Below, piece by piece: positions 1 through 9,475 of a stretch of DNA of 64,000 nucleotides. Source of the stretch: Coprothermobacter proteolyticus DSM 5265 (lineage in GTDB: Bacteria; Coprothermobacterota; Coprothermobacteria; Coprothermobacterales; Coprothermobacteraceae); the NCBI RefSeq assembly GCF_000020945.1, contig NC_011295.1:744001-808000 (forward strand), given 5' to 3'. Below the pieces are notes generated by a model. The model did no database searches, had not been told where the DNA came from, and was given only the letters and a program-made list of their open reading frames with translations. Position 1 is the stretch's first letter; every line of letters begins with the position of its first letter. Both the position numbers and the translations under genes were made by a program.

Positions 1-28
1 TTTCACGATTCATGAAGGAGGTAGAGAT

Positions 29-1597
29 GTGATGCAATTGATTATAAGGATAATTCTAGGTTTTGTAGTTGGTGCCGCAGCTGGCGGTTTGATTACCTAT
101 CTTTACGTAACGACTTCTGCAAAATCTAAGATACAAGAAATGCTGGATAATGCCGAAAAGGAAGCTTCTTCAATCATAAAGTCAGCTCGTGAAGAGGAGA
201 AGAAAGCGCAAGAGCGCTCTGAGGCATTGCTGAAACAGGCTCAAGAGCAGGTTTCTTCGATGCTTTCTGAAGCAGGTAAAGAGCTAAAGTCCAGGCGTGA
301 GCAGCTTGAAAAGTTGGAACAACGTTTATCTCAAAGAGAACAACAGCTTGATCGACGTCTTGACTCGGTAGAGGCAAAAGAAAGAAAAGCAGAACAGAAG
401 CTACAGCTTGCTGAGGAGAAATTAAGGTCAGCAGAGGCCTTTGAGCAGGAAGCTGTAAAAAAGCTTCAGGAAATCGCTGCCATGAGCACCGAGGAAGCAA
501 AACAATTTCTGTTCTCGAGATTGGAAGAGGAACTAAGAGAAGAATTCGGTGAAAGGATTAGACGTTTCGAGGAGAATTTCAAGGAAGAAGCAGATAGAAA
601 AGCGTCAGAGATGATTGTCGCGGCTATGCAACGTGTCATAATGGAAAAACCTGAAGATCCTGTGATTTCGGTAGTGGAATTGCCATCTGAGGAGATAAAA
701 GGGAGAATCATAGGTAGAGAAGGAAGAAACATTAGGACCTTTGAACGAATAACGGGAGTTGACCTAATCGTGGACGACACTCCTGAGGTAGTGGTGTTGT
801 CCTCTTTTGATCCAGTGCGCAGAGAAATCGCAAGAAGAACACTTGAAAAGCTCATCCTTGATGGACGTATACAACCTGCTCGTATTGAAGAAATCTTCAC
901 GAAAGAGAAAGAAGCCATTGAGCAAGAAATCATTGAAGCTGGCGATAAAGCTGTTCGTGACTTAGGCATACGTGAAATGCATCCTGATTTGAAGCACTTA
1001 GTGGGACAGTTGAAATTCCGCTCGTCCTACGGCCAAAATGTATTGCACCACTCCATAGAGGTTGGTTTTATAGCGGGTATGTTAGCTAGTGAGCTTCATT
1101 TGGATACTCAATTAGCAAAAAGGGCTGGCCTTTTGCACGATATCGGTAAAGCTCTAGATCATAATGTGGAAGGCAGTCATGCTTTGATAGGGGCTGAGGT
1201 GGCTAGGAAATACAGAGAGAATCCATTGGTAGTAAACGCTATAGCTTCGCATCACAATGAAGTGGCACAAGAAAGCATATACGCTGTCATAACACAGGTA
1301 GCTGATGCTATAAGTGCTTCTAGGCCCGGAGCTCGTCGAGAAAACTATGCTGCATATATCAAGAGAGTTCAGCAACTAGAGGAGATAGCAAAGGGTTTTG
1401 ATGGTGTTGAATCAGCATTTGCCATACAAGCTGGTAGGGAGATCAGAGTCATAGTTCACCCAGAGGTAATCGGTGACAATGAGGCTTTCGCTTTAGCTCG
1501 TGACATAGCTAAGAAAATTGAAGAGGAATTGATTTATCCTGGTCAAATAAAGGTTACAGTGGTTCGCGAGACTAGGGTGGCCGAATACGCAAAATGA
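29..1597 (+). CDS. rny: Ribonuclease Y
   Basis: Membrane-anchored endoribonuclease that starts mRNA decay. The 522-residue product has the family's usual length and order: an N-terminal membrane segment (about residues 4-26), a long charged coiled coil (about 30-200), a KH RNA-binding domain with GREGRNIR near residue 229, and an HD phosphohydrolase domain with LLHDIGK around residues 367-373, whose His-Asp pair binds metal. The GTG at 29 lies 7 bases after AAGGAGG; an ATG directly follows at 32 and is an equally possible start. It is first in an operon with ymdB (4-base ATGA overlap), miaB and miaA, as in Firmicutes. Identification is secure; only the exact start is open. Confidence 0.97.
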   Translation: MMQLIIRIILGFVVGAAAGGLITYLYVTTSAKSKIQEMLDNAEKEASSIIKSAREEEKKAQERSEALLKQAQEQVSSMLSEAGKELKSRREQLEKLEQRLSQREQQLDRRLDSVEAKERKAEQKLQLAEEKLRSAEAFEQEAVKKLQEIAAMSTEEAKQFLFSRLEEELREEFGERIRRFEENFKEEADRKASEMIVAAMQRVIMEKPEDPVISVVELPSEEIKGRIIGREGRNIRTFERITGVDLIVDDTPEVVVLSSFDPVRREIARRTLEKLILDGRIQPARIEEIFTKEKEAIEQEIIEAGDKAVRDLGIREMHPDLKHLVGQLKFRSSYGQNVLHHSIEVGFIAGMLASELHLDTQLAKRAGLLHDIGKALDHNVEGSHALIGAEVARKYRENPLVVNAIASHHNEVAQESIYAVITQVADAISASRPGARRENYAAYIKRVQQLEEIAKGFDGVESAFAIQAGREIRVIVHPEVIGDNEAFALARDIAKKIEEELIYPGQIKVTVVRETRVAEYAK

Positions 1598-2349
1598 GGA
1601 TACTGTTTTTTGGGGACGTCGTAGGCAAAAGCGGTCGCCAAGCTATTCAAAAGTATTTGAAGAAGTTGAGAGATGAACTAAGCGCTGACGTAGTGGTCGT
1701 CAATGGAGAGAACTCAGCTGGAGGATTGGGTATAAACCGTAAATCCATAGAGGAGCTTCTTGACGCTGGAGCGAACGTTATAACCACTGGAAACCATGCG
1801 TTTCACTGGAAGGAATGGAAAGAGGTTTTTGATAACTACCCCATGGTGCTCTTTCCTGCAAATTATCCTGGGCTCTTGGAGCGATCGCATTACACCACAA
1901 GTAGCGGTCTCACAGTTATGAACATACAAGGGCGAGTTTTTATGGAATGCATTGACAATCCTTTCTTAGCAGCTGACAGGCTTCTAGAGGTTGTACCAAA
2001 AGACACCTTTAAGCTGGTGGACTTCCATGCCGAAGCAACCAGTGAAAAACTAGCCATGGGCTACTATCTCGATGGGCGCGTCCATGCTGTGGTAGGTACC
2101 CATACTCATATTCAAACGGCAGACGAACGCCTTTTGCCTAATGGAACTCTTTATATTACCGATGTAGGAATGACTGGCCCCTATGATGACTCAATACTGG
2201 GCATGCATAAGGATGCTGTAATCTCGAAGTTCCTCAACAACAGACCAGCACGCTATGAAGTTGCAAGCGGTAGGTGTACGGTAAATGCCGTATTGATAGA
2301 GATTAACAAGGAAAATAGGGACATTAAGCGTTTGTCATTTATCGAATAA
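1594..2349 (+). CDS. ymdB: YmdB-family metallophosphoesterase
   Basis: Calcineurin-like phosphoesterase of the TIGR00282/YmdB family; the Bacillus homologue hydrolyses 2',3'-cyclic nucleotides and affects developmental decisions. The 251-residue protein shows the dinuclear-metal ligands in order: [10 protein letters not shown] at the N-terminus, NGENSAGG near residue 40, GNHAFHW near 67 and [10 protein letters not shown] near 172. The ATG overlaps the rny stop (ATGA), so translation is probably coupled. Pairing of this phosphodiesterase with RNase Y is conserved and suggests handling of RNA ends or cyclic nucleotides, but the physiological substrate here is inferred. Cytosolic; no signal peptide. 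Confidence 0.93.
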   Translation: MRILFFGDVVGKSGRQAIQKYLKKLRDELSADVVVVNGENSAGGLGINRKSIEELLDAGANVITTGNHAFHWKEWKEVFDNYPMVLFPANYPGLLERSHYTTSSGLTVMNIQGRVFMECIDNPFLAADRLLEVVPKDTFKLVDFHAEATSEKLAMGYYLDGRVHAVVGTHTHIQTADERLLPNGTLYITDVGMTGPYDDSILGMHKDAVISKFLNNRPARYEVASGRCTVNAVLIEINKENRDIKRLSFIE

Positions 2350-2363
2350 GGAGCGATGTTCAC

Positions 2364-3644
2364 GTGAAATACTACATTTTTACTTACGGTTGCCAAATGA
2401 ACAAGAATGATAGCGAAATGGTTAGCGGTATTCTAAAAAGCTCCGGCTGGGAAGAGGCAAAAAACGTCGTTGATAGCGACTTAGTTGTTATCAATACGTG
2501 TTCGGTAAGGTTACATGCAGAAGAAAGGGCTATCGGAACAATTTCAGCTTTAAAAAAACTTGGCAAGAAAGTGGTAGTGATGGGCTGCATGTCTGAAGTA
2601 AGGGGAAACGAGATTATGAGTCGGTTTCCTCATGTTCAGGCTGTGCTGGGCCCGTCCTATGAAGCTCATATTTTAGATGTCTTAAATGGTGAAAGACGAA
2701 TTCTTGTTGGAGATGAGAAAGTCGACTTTGAAAAATACAGCAGCGCAAACAGAAAGGAAAAGCATTCTGTTTATGTAAGTATAATGAAAGGCTGCGATGA
2801 TTTTTGTACTTACTGCATAGTCCCGTTCACTCGAGGCCGCGTTCAATCGAGGGATCCAGAATCCATACTAGAGGAAGTGCGCGTGTGTGTAGACAACGGC
2901 GCTGTGGAGATTACTCTTCTTGGCCAGAATGTCAATGATTATGGTAAAGACCTCAGCGGGTGGGATTTTGTTTCCTTGGTTGAGCGAGTTGCCACTATCG
3001 ACGGCGTAAGAAGGATACGGTTCATGTCGCCTCATCCAGCCAATTTCAAAAAAGATGATATTACCCGTTTGGCTAATCTTCCTCAGGTAGCACCGTATTA
3101 CCATCTGCCTTTGCAGTCTGGCGATGATGAAATACTGAGGCGTATGAATAGGAAGTACACAACAGGTGAGTTTGCGGAATTAGTTGGTTTTATAAGAGAA
3201 AGCGTGCCTAATGTGGCGATTGGTACAGACCTCATCGTTGGCTTCCCAGGAGAATCTGATGAGCACTTTCAAAACACCTTTAAATTTCTCGAAAAAATGC
3301 AGTTTGATGTTGTCTATATGGCGATTTACTCTCCACGACCAGGTACTGCAGCTGCCCGCCAAGAGACTTCCTTTGTGCCTGCTGAGGTGGCTAAAGCTCG
3401 CTATGATGAGCTTCTCAGACTTCAAGAGAAAATTTCCTATAGTATCAACCAGCGATACGTAGGAACCTTGCAAGAGGTTTTGATAGACCGTGAAGACAAA
3501 ACCACTGGTAAATTCATAGGTAGAACTCCTACAAATAAGACTGTAGTCTTTACGAGTATTCGTCATGTTTCACCAGGCGAGTTTGTTGACGTCAGGATTA
3601 ATGAAGCAAAATCATGGGTGTTGTATGGGGAAGCCGCTGATTAG
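2364..3644 (+). CDS. miaB: tRNA-2-methylthio-N6-isopentenyladenosine synthase
   Basis: Radical-SAM methylthiotransferase that converts i6A37 to ms2i6A37 in tRNAs reading UNN codons. The N-terminal UPF0004 domain supplies Cys10, Cys46 and Cys75 for the auxiliary 4Fe-4S cluster; the radical SAM motif GCDDFCTYC supplies Cys144, Cys148 and Cys151; a TRAM RNA-binding domain closes the protein. At 426 residues it is normal length. The start is GTG at 2364, preceded by AAGGAGCGA. Its 3' end overlaps miaA, whose product makes the i6A substrate, so the two consecutive tRNA modification enzymes are co-translated. A second methylthiotransferase (MtaB type) is encoded at 56719-57885. Confidence 0.96.
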
Positions 3645-4563
3645 TATTCTTGGCCCAACTGGTGTCGGAAAAACAGACTTGGCTTTTCGCTTAGCATGTT
3701 CTTTGGATAAGGCTAATATCCTCTCCGTGGACACTGGATCCTTTTACAAAGCTGCCACCATTGGAACGGCGAAGCCACCTAAAGAGTTCACGAGCCGTGT
3801 GAGGCATTGGTTTATCGATATACTTGAATGCCAAGAAGTGTACTCTGTGGGAGCGTTCGTTTCTGATTGCTCTTCTATCTTGCAAGATCTTTGGGCTGAG
3901 GGAGTAACGCCGATTGTTGTGGCTGGAACACTGTTTTATTACTACGCACTTGTTGGGGAACGTTCTTTCTCTGCCGTCCCTAGTGATAGCACTGTTAGGG
4001 AAAAAGTGGAAGAAAAGGCAAGAGTCTACGGTGAAGAATACCTCAGACAGGAACTTCGAAAAGTTGATCCAGAAAGAGAAAAAAACATACTTCCCGGGGA
4101 CATTAGAAGACTGACTCGAGCTTTGGAAATAGCCGAATTGGGATTTAAACCAACGGAAGCTGTTGTTACTAATAAACTTGATTTTGATATAAACCTAAAG
4201 ATAGGTTTAAAAATGCCGAGGGACCTTTATCGCACTAGACTGAGGGATCGCGTGGAGTACATGATCAGCGCTGGACTCATAGAAGAAGTGCAAGATATTT
4301 TGAGCAAGACTGGTAATAGTAGTCTTCCATGTCTTAACCAAATCGGATATAAAGAAGTTTGCTCTTATTTGAAAGGTGAGATAAAAAACAAGGATGAACT
4401 GGTTGAAAGGATCTTTCTGAGCCATTGGACATACGCTAGAAAGCAAATCAAATGGCTTAAGAAAGACAAAACAATAGTCTGGTTTGATGTGTCTGAAAAG
4501 TCTCCAGACACGCTAGTCGAGGAGGTTTTAACTCTTGTTCAATCAACTTTGGAAAACTGCTGA
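3625..4563 (+). CDS. miaA: tRNA dimethylallyltransferase
   Basis: Transfers the dimethylallyl group of DMAPP to N6 of A37 in tRNA, the step before MiaB. The open frame runs upstream to 3565 inside miaB, but the protein proper begins with [10 protein letters not shown] at ATG 3625, giving 312 residues (family 290-320) and a 20-base overlap with miaB. The P-loop GPTGVGKT is at residues 10-17, followed by the [16 protein letters not shown] segment that corresponds to the family's D-S-x-Q/F-Y-x-x-x-x-I-G-T-x-K-P motif. The C-terminal part contains the usual Q(I)GYKE motif. Isoprenoid donor supply is represented in the window by ispDF. Confidence 0.95.
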
Positions 4564-5626
4564 ATCAAATTCTGTGAAGGTACTAAAGGCTCTTAAAGAG
4601 GTTCGTCTTGCAGAATCAGATCTTTGGGGAAGTACAGGCTATGGTTTAGATGACTTTGGACGTGAAAAACTTGAAAAGGCATACGCTTATTGTTTTGGGG
4701 CTGAAGCCTCACTGGTCAGACCGAACATTTCTTCTGGCACTCATGTAGCATACCTGGTAGCCATGAGCCTGGATTTAGCAAAAAAGAAGGTTGCTTTTTC
4801 CCCTTGTGAGCCTTATGATAGTGTTTTTGAAAATATTAAGCACCTGCTGTGGAAGTGGGTTGTTTGGGATTTAAACGATGAACCAATCAATGCTGATGTT
4901 CTGTGGCTACAAAGGTCTGGAGGCTACAGATGGCACGAAGGGTTGAACATAGATGAGCTAAGGAAGGCTATCGACCTGTTTAGGTCGTTAAACCCTGATG
5001 CTGTCATTGTGGTGGACAATTGTTATGGCGAGTTCGTTGAAGACTTAGAACCATCTCAGGTGGGGGCAGATATTGTGTTTGGTTCCCTGATAAAGAATTT
5101 AGGAGGTACTGTGACGCCTACTGGTGCCTATGTTGCTGGCAAGAAAGAACTAGTAGACAAGGTTAGCGAAGTCTTATTTGGCCCTGCCCTAGCAAAAGAG
5201 CAAGGAGCAACTGGTAATTTTCTTAAAGGTGCTTTTCAAGGATTGTTCTTGGCTCCCATAATGGTTTATAACGCTTTGCTCTCTAAGCAGCTAATGTTAG
5301 AACGCTTGAACAACACACTTAAGGAACGCTTTCCTTTTTCGGACATCATAGTGCGTACCAGATGGGATGATGAAGAGCACATGCTGGCCGCCGCTCACAT
5401 CATACAATCGACTGGTCCAGTGAACAGTCATGTAACTCCCACACCATTTGAGATGGGTGGCTATGCAGACCCGATTGTAATGGCATGGACCGGCTTTATA
5501 CAGGGCGAGTCGTTGTCTTTAAGTGCAGATGGCACTGTCAAACCGCCTTACGAACTGTTTATCCAACCTGGTGTTAACCCTTTCATAATCGAAGGGTTAT
5601 CGGCAGAGTTGAAGTCGTTGCTCTGA
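4535..5626 (+). CDS. Methionine gamma-lyase family PLP enzyme (YnbB type)
   Basis: Fold-type I PLP-dependent protein of the family often labelled methionine gamma-lyase or aluminium resistance protein (PF06838), commonly found downstream of miaA/hfq in Firmicutes. The 363 residues include FGSLIKNLGG, with Lys187 the likely PLP Schiff-base lysine, preceded by VVDNCYGEF carrying the PLP-contacting Asp. The start is a TTG at 4535, 9 bases after GGAGG and overlapping the end of miaA by 29 bases. Hfq, often between the two, is absent. The actual substrate is not known for the family; a sulfur amino acid lyase role is only inferred. Confidence 0.85.
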   Translation: MFNQLWKTAESNSVKVLKALKEVRLAESDLWGSTGYGLDDFGREKLEKAYAYCFGAEASLVRPNISSGTHVAYLVAMSLDLAKKKVAFSPCEPYDSVFENIKHLLWKWVVWDLNDEPINADVLWLQRSGGYRWHEGLNIDELRKAIDLFRSLNPDAVIVVDNCYGEFVEDLEPSQVGADIVFGSLIKNLGGTVTPTGAYVAGKKELVDKVSEVLFGPALAKEQGATGNFLKGAFQGLFLAPIMVYNALLSKQLMLERLNNTLKERFPFSDIIVRTRWDDEEHMLAAAHIIQSTGPVNSHVTPTPFEMGGYADPIVMAWTGFIQGESLSLSADGTVKPPYELFIQPGVNPFIIEGLSAELKSLL

Positions 5627-5637
5627 GTGTGTTATCA

Positions 5638-5643
5638 TATAAT
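5638..5643 (+). promoter_or_regulatory. -10 box for tRNA-Val(GAC)
   Basis: TATAAT lies exactly 6 bases before the mature tRNA 5' end, so transcription is predicted to begin at or within a base of tRNA position 1. The -35 region (around TCGTTG, 17 bases upstream) is poor. The spacing matches that of the leaderless mRNA promoters elsewhere in the window. Confidence 0.6.
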
Positions 5644-5649
5644 CCAGTT

Positions 5650-5724
5650 GGGTGCGTAGCTCAGTGGTAGAGCGCTACTCTGACACAGTAGAGGTCGAAG
5701 GTTCGATTCCTTCCGCACCCACCA
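5650..5724 (+). tRNA. tRNA-Val (GAC)
   Basis: Cloverleaf with acceptor GGGTGCG/CGCACCC, D-arm GCTC...GAGC, anticodon stem CTACT/AGTAG around loop CTGACAC (anticodon GAC, valine), T-arm with TTCGATT, discriminator A and an encoded CCA. It stands alone between the YnbB-like gene and thrS. A second valine isoacceptor, TAC, is at 61581-61655. Confidence 0.96.
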
Positions 5725-5749
5725 TTTAACTGCTATTGGGGTGATGTGA

Positions 5750-7648
5750 ATGGACTCCGTAAAAATCAACGTGAACCCAGGCGAAACATATAAGGTAAAA
5801 GATCTGATTTCGAAGGCTGATGTGGATGCCTTTGGTATAATAACCCGCGGTTTACTATTTACTGCTGATGAAAGCGCTACCGTGGGTGAAGATGGCGTTG
5901 AGTTTATCTCTAAAGAAGAGGCTTTATCAGTACTAAGGCACTCCGCATCTCATCTAATGGCTCAAGCTGTCAAAAATCTTTTCCCAGGTACTAAACTAGG
6001 CATTGGCCCTGCCATCGAAAATGGTTTCTATTACGACATGCTCATACCAGAAGGTTTGACTGAAGCCGATTTGACACGGATTGAAGAAGAAATGGTAAGG
6101 CTTTCTAAAGAGAGTTTGCCCGTAGAACGTCAGGTGATGACTAAGGAAGATGCTAAGAAATTGTTTCAGTCTCTAAATGAACCATTCAAAGTTGAACTCA
6201 TAGAAGAAATTGAAGGCGATTATGTCACCGTTTACAGACAAGGAGAGTTTGTGGATCTTTGCCGGGGTCCGCACGTTAACAATACGGGGCTCATTAAACA
6301 CTTCAAGTTACTTAGTATAAGTGGCGCTTATTGGCGTGGTGACGAAAACCGTGAACAGCTTACTAGAATCTATGGAACCTGTTTCTGGACTAGCGACGAA
6401 CTCGAGGAGTTCTTGCATAACTTAGAAGAAGCCGAAAGAAGGGACCACCGTAAACTTGGCAAACAACTCGATTTATTCTCCATAAACGAGGACATTGGCC
6501 CAGGCCTCATACTCTGGCACCCCAATGGTGCTGTTATTAGAAAAGAAATTGAGGACTTTTGGAGGCAGTCACACATCGACAACGGATACCAACTTGTCTA
6601 TACACCTCATGTTGCTCGAACTAAGCTTTGGGAGATCTCAGGGCACCTCTCCTTCTACAAGGAAAACATGTTCCCTTCGATGGAGCTTGAGAATCAATCG
6701 TACCTGGTAAAACCAATGAACTGTCCGTTCCATGTACAAATTTATAAAACGAAAACAAGAAGTTACAAAGAGCTCCCCATAAGGTTTGCTGAGCTTGGAA
6801 CCGTATACCGATTCGAGAGAAGCGGGGTGCTACACGGCTTACTAAGAGTCCGTGGTTTTACGCAGGACGATGCACACATCTTCTGCGCTCGTGAACAGGT
6901 CGAGGAAGAAGTGGAAAAGGTCTTGGACATGGCATTGGGAATTTACAGATTGTTCGGTTTTGAGGACTTGAGAATTGAACTTTCAGTCCGTGATCCGAAG
7001 AACAAGGATAAGTATGTGGGTGACGACGATGTTTGGGAACTGGCGGAATCAGCTTTGTCGGGTGCACTCAAAGCAAGAGACTTAGATTTCACAGTAGCTG
7101 AAGGTGAAGCTAAATTCTATGGGCCAGCTATTGATATCAAAGTGAAAGACGCACTGGGCAGATATTGGCAGGGGCCAACCATACAAGTGGATTTCAACTT
7201 GCCTAGAAGGTTCAACATGAAATACACTGGGCAAGACGGTTTAGAACATGAGCCAGTCATGATACATCGTGCGCTTCTCGGTTCATTGGAGCGGTTCTTT
7301 GCACTTCTCATCGAGCAATACAGTGGTTGGTTCCCACTGTGGGTAGCTCCTGAGCAGGTTCGCATATTGCCCATAACAGAAGACCAAATGCAGTATGCTC
7401 AGAGCGTTGCAGAGGGTTTGAAGGAGTTTAGGGTGAAACTAGACACTGACACTGGCTCGAAACTGGGATATCGCATCAGAAGAGGTCAAACGGAAAAGGT
7501 GCCCTACATGCTAGTTGTAGGTTCTAAGGAAGTCGAGTCTGGTGTTGTCTCGGTCAGACATGGTGTAAAAGGTGATCTGGGACAAATGTCCTTAGACGAA
7601 TTCAAAAGCATGATAAAAGAGGAAATAGAAAACAAGGTTCACTTATGA
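5750..7648 (+). CDS. thrS: Threonyl-tRNA synthetase
   Basis: Class II synthetase that charges tRNA-Thr. The 632 residues hold an N-terminal TGS domain (about 1-60), the second editing domain with HSASH (His64, His68) and CRGPH near 170-174 that form the Ser-tRNA-Thr hydrolytic site, the catalytic domain with MNCPFH near 322 and HGLLRVRGFTQDDAH near 361 (zinc ligands and motif 2) and motif 3 near 505, then the anticodon-binding domain. The ATG follows a GGGGTGATGTG stretch. No T-box leader or other riboswitch is visible in the 25 bases between the tRNA and the gene. The next gene overlaps it by 4 bases. Confidence 0.97.
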   Translation: MDSVKINVNPGETYKVKDLISKADVDAFGIITRGLLFTADESATVGEDGVEFISKEEALSVLRHSASHLMAQAVKNLFPGTKLGIGPAIENGFYYDMLIPEGLTEADLTRIEEEMVRLSKESLPVERQVMTKEDAKKLFQSLNEPFKVELIEEIEGDYVTVYRQGEFVDLCRGPHVNNTGLIKHFKLLSISGAYWRGDENREQLTRIYGTCFWTSDELEEFLHNLEEAERRDHRKLGKQLDLFSINEDIGPGLILWHPNGAVIRKEIEDFWRQSHIDNGYQLVYTPHVARTKLWEISGHLSFYKENMFPSMELENQSYLVKPMNCPFHVQIYKTKTRSYKELPIRFAELGTVYRFERSGVLHGLLRVRGFTQDDAHIFCAREQVEEEVEKVLDMALGIYRLFGFEDLRIELSVRDPKNKDKYVGDDDVWELAESALSGALKARDLDFTVAEGEAKFYGPAIDIKVKDALGRYWQGPTIQVDFNLPRRFNMKYTGQDGLEHEPVMIHRALLGSLERFFALLIEQYSGWFPLWVAPEQVRILPITEDQMQYAQSVAEGLKEFRVKLDTDTGSKLGYRIRRGQTEKVPYMLVVGSKEVESGVVSVRHGVKGDLGQMSLDEFKSMIKEEIENKVHL

Positions 7649-9036
7649 GAACTTTAGTAAACATTGAAATTTCAATTGAATCTGCAGTTTATAAAGTTGC
7701 GCATAAGGCATTGCCAGACCCTAATGCCCCAGAACGCCATCTCATTGTTGTGAGCAAGAATGAAAAACTGGCAAATGTACTTCTTCGAGAGCTGGAAAAC
7801 CGAGAGACTCTGGAGGAATACAAAGAAATAGCTGACTTTTATGAAAATGAGCAACCATGGCTTTTCATCGCTATTTACGGGATGAATCTGCTGGTCATAA
7901 ACAACTCCAACCTGGTGGTGTATCATGAACAATCAGGCAAAACCACCTGTTTGACAGACCCTCTGTTTGATTTTACTCACAGGCTGACATGGCAAGAGGA
8001 AGAAGGAAGCAGGGTTAAGACGGTTAGCCAAGCTACTGCTCATGAAGACGACGTACTACGTATCGAAGAGAATGGACTTAGAGTGGGTAGGATTTTTATA
8101 CGATACATCGAGCAGTTATTCGATGAAGAAATGTATGAGGAGTCTTCGGCAACTCGGGTTCACGTCAGTCCGCTTAGGTCAAAAGCTGCTCCCTTAATCT
8201 TGGTGGCAGTAATTCTTGTTACAGTCATGGGCCTTCTAATTGGATTCAACAGTTCTCATTTCATTGGATGGCGAAAACCAACTCCAGTCGTTCCTGAAAC
8301 TCCCACTACTTCTACCACCAATATAGGTAGCGAAGTTTTGGAATTCGTAAAAACTGCCACGAAAGCAAGTCTGGGAAACGTAAGTGGAAAGTGGGTTGCA
8401 GTAAAGAATAGTCATTGGTACGTGTCAGATGGCTCCTATCTTTATACTGACTATGGGAAGAATGCCGTGAGTTCGTCGAAAGGAATTTACGTTGGGAAGC
8501 TGTGGTATGTGGACAGTATTTGGTTCTTGGAGTACAGCGATGGCATGGTTCATCTTAGCTCCCTTAAAGGTAACCAGGTTTCTTTAATAGGAACAGACAA
8601 GTCGGATTTTGATAACATTGTTGACTTTACAACTTATTCTTCAGAAAAAACTGCTACAGCTTTAGTGCTCGTTGAGGATGGAATGCACATTTACAGTGGT
8701 GAAAACTATTTGTCACTAAAAAGAAGTGTTGGCTATCCTAGCGGCTATAAGTACTTTGGAACAGTAGGTAGAGATCCTTTAACGTTTTTGGTGAGCAACG
8801 GCAAGGATGTCAAAATCTTGCGTGTAAAAGGTGAAGTTTTGGAGAACGTCGGCAGCGTTGATTCTTCTCGGTGGGCAATGCTTTATGGCAATCAGGTGTA
8901 TACTATTGACGGTAACGTATTTCATACTCAGTCAGTTGATTTACAACTTCCGTTTACTGCAAGTCGCATAGCTGCCATCGATGGAAATAACGTATTGCTG
9001 AAACAACCGTGTGAACTATTGGAAGTAAAACCATAA
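7645..9036 (+). CDS. Single-pass membrane protein of unknown function
   Basis: No family recognised. The 463-residue product has a cytosolic-looking N-terminal domain (about 1-170), one hydrophobic helix (about 183-203, LILVAVILVTVMGLL), a Pro/Thr-rich linker and a C-terminal region of about 240 residues with repeated Tyr/Trp/Gly-rich beta strands that could form a propeller outside the cell. Part of the N-terminal domain (GMNLLVINNSNLVVY, LTDP, then EDDVLRIEENGL) faintly resembles the core order of PP2C phosphatases but without their metal-binding Asp residues; this is speculative. It overlaps thrS by 4 bases (ATGA) and precedes gcvH, so it is co-transcribed with housekeeping genes. Confidence 0.8.
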   Translation: MRTLVNIEISIESAVYKVAHKALPDPNAPERHLIVVSKNEKLANVLLRELENRETLEEYKEIADFYENEQPWLFIAIYGMNLLVINNSNLVVYHEQSGKTTCLTDPLFDFTHRLTWQEEEGSRVKTVSQATAHEDDVLRIEENGLRVGRIFIRYIEQLFDEEMYEESSATRVHVSPLRSKAAPLILVAVILVTVMGLLIGFNSSHFIGWRKPTPVVPETPTTSTTNIGSEVLEFVKTATKASLGNVSGKWVAVKNSHWYVSDGSYLYTDYGKNAVSSSKGIYVGKLWYVDSIWFLEYSDGMVHLSSLKGNQVSLIGTDKSDFDNIVDFTTYSSEKTATALVLVEDGMHIYSGENYLSLKRSVGYPSGYKYFGTVGRDPLTFLVSNGKDVKILRVKGEVLENVGSVDSSRWAMLYGNQVYTIDGNVFHTQSVDLQLPFTASRIAAIDGNNVLLKQPCELLEVKP

Positions 9037-9061
9037 CACATATCCAAGGAGGTAGGTAAAG

Positions 9062-9445
9062 ATGAAAGTTTTGGAAGGTTTAAAGTATTCGAAGGAACAC
9101 GAGTGGGTAAAGGTCTTGGAAGACAACAAGGTTTCAGTGGGTATTACGGACTTTGCCCAGGACGAGCTGGGAGATATTGTATTCGTTAACCTGCCAGCAG
9201 TGGGTCAGGAAATTAAGGTGGGAGAGACGTTAGCTTCATTAGAGTCTGTGAAGTCTGCAAGCGATGTATACAGCCCTGTTTCAGGAAAAGTGGTAGAAGT
9301 TAACGAGAAACTCAAGAACTCTCCAGAAATCATAAATGATGATCCTTATGGAGAGGGATGGATTGCGGTTATTGAACTGAGTGACGTCAGTGTATTAGAC
9401 ACATTGATGAGCGCTGAAGAATATAAGCAATTCATCGGAGAATAA
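9062..9445 (+). CDS. gcvH: Glycine cleavage system H protein
   Basis: Lipoyl carrier protein that shuttles the aminomethyl group in the glycine cleavage system. At 127 residues it is full length; the lipoyl-accepting lysine is Lys64 in ESVKSASD, within the typical beta-hairpin, and the N-terminal YSKEHEWVKV is characteristic. A strong ribosome binding site (AAGGAGGTAGG) precedes the ATG. No gcvT, gcvP or lpd is nearby, so it may serve a distant gcv operon or act as a lipoate relay for other complexes; a lipoate ligase is encoded at 27574-28260. Confidence 0.95.
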   Translation: MKVLEGLKYSKEHEWVKVLEDNKVSVGITDFAQDELGDIVFVNLPAVGQEIKVGETLASLESVKSASDVYSPVSGKVVEVNEKLKNSPEIINDDPYGEGWIAVIELSDVSVLDTLMSAEEYKQFIGE

Positions 9446-9475
9446 TCAACGAAAGTGTATGTAGGAGGGAAATAA

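Noticed and set aside
466-969. 167-codon open frame antisense to rny
   Set aside because: Ser/Ile-rich shadow frame opposite the KH domain of RNase Y.
5725-5749. T-box or other riboswitch upstream of thrS
   Set aside because: Only 25 bases separate the tRNA gene from thrS; no room for a T-box and no terminator/antiterminator pair.
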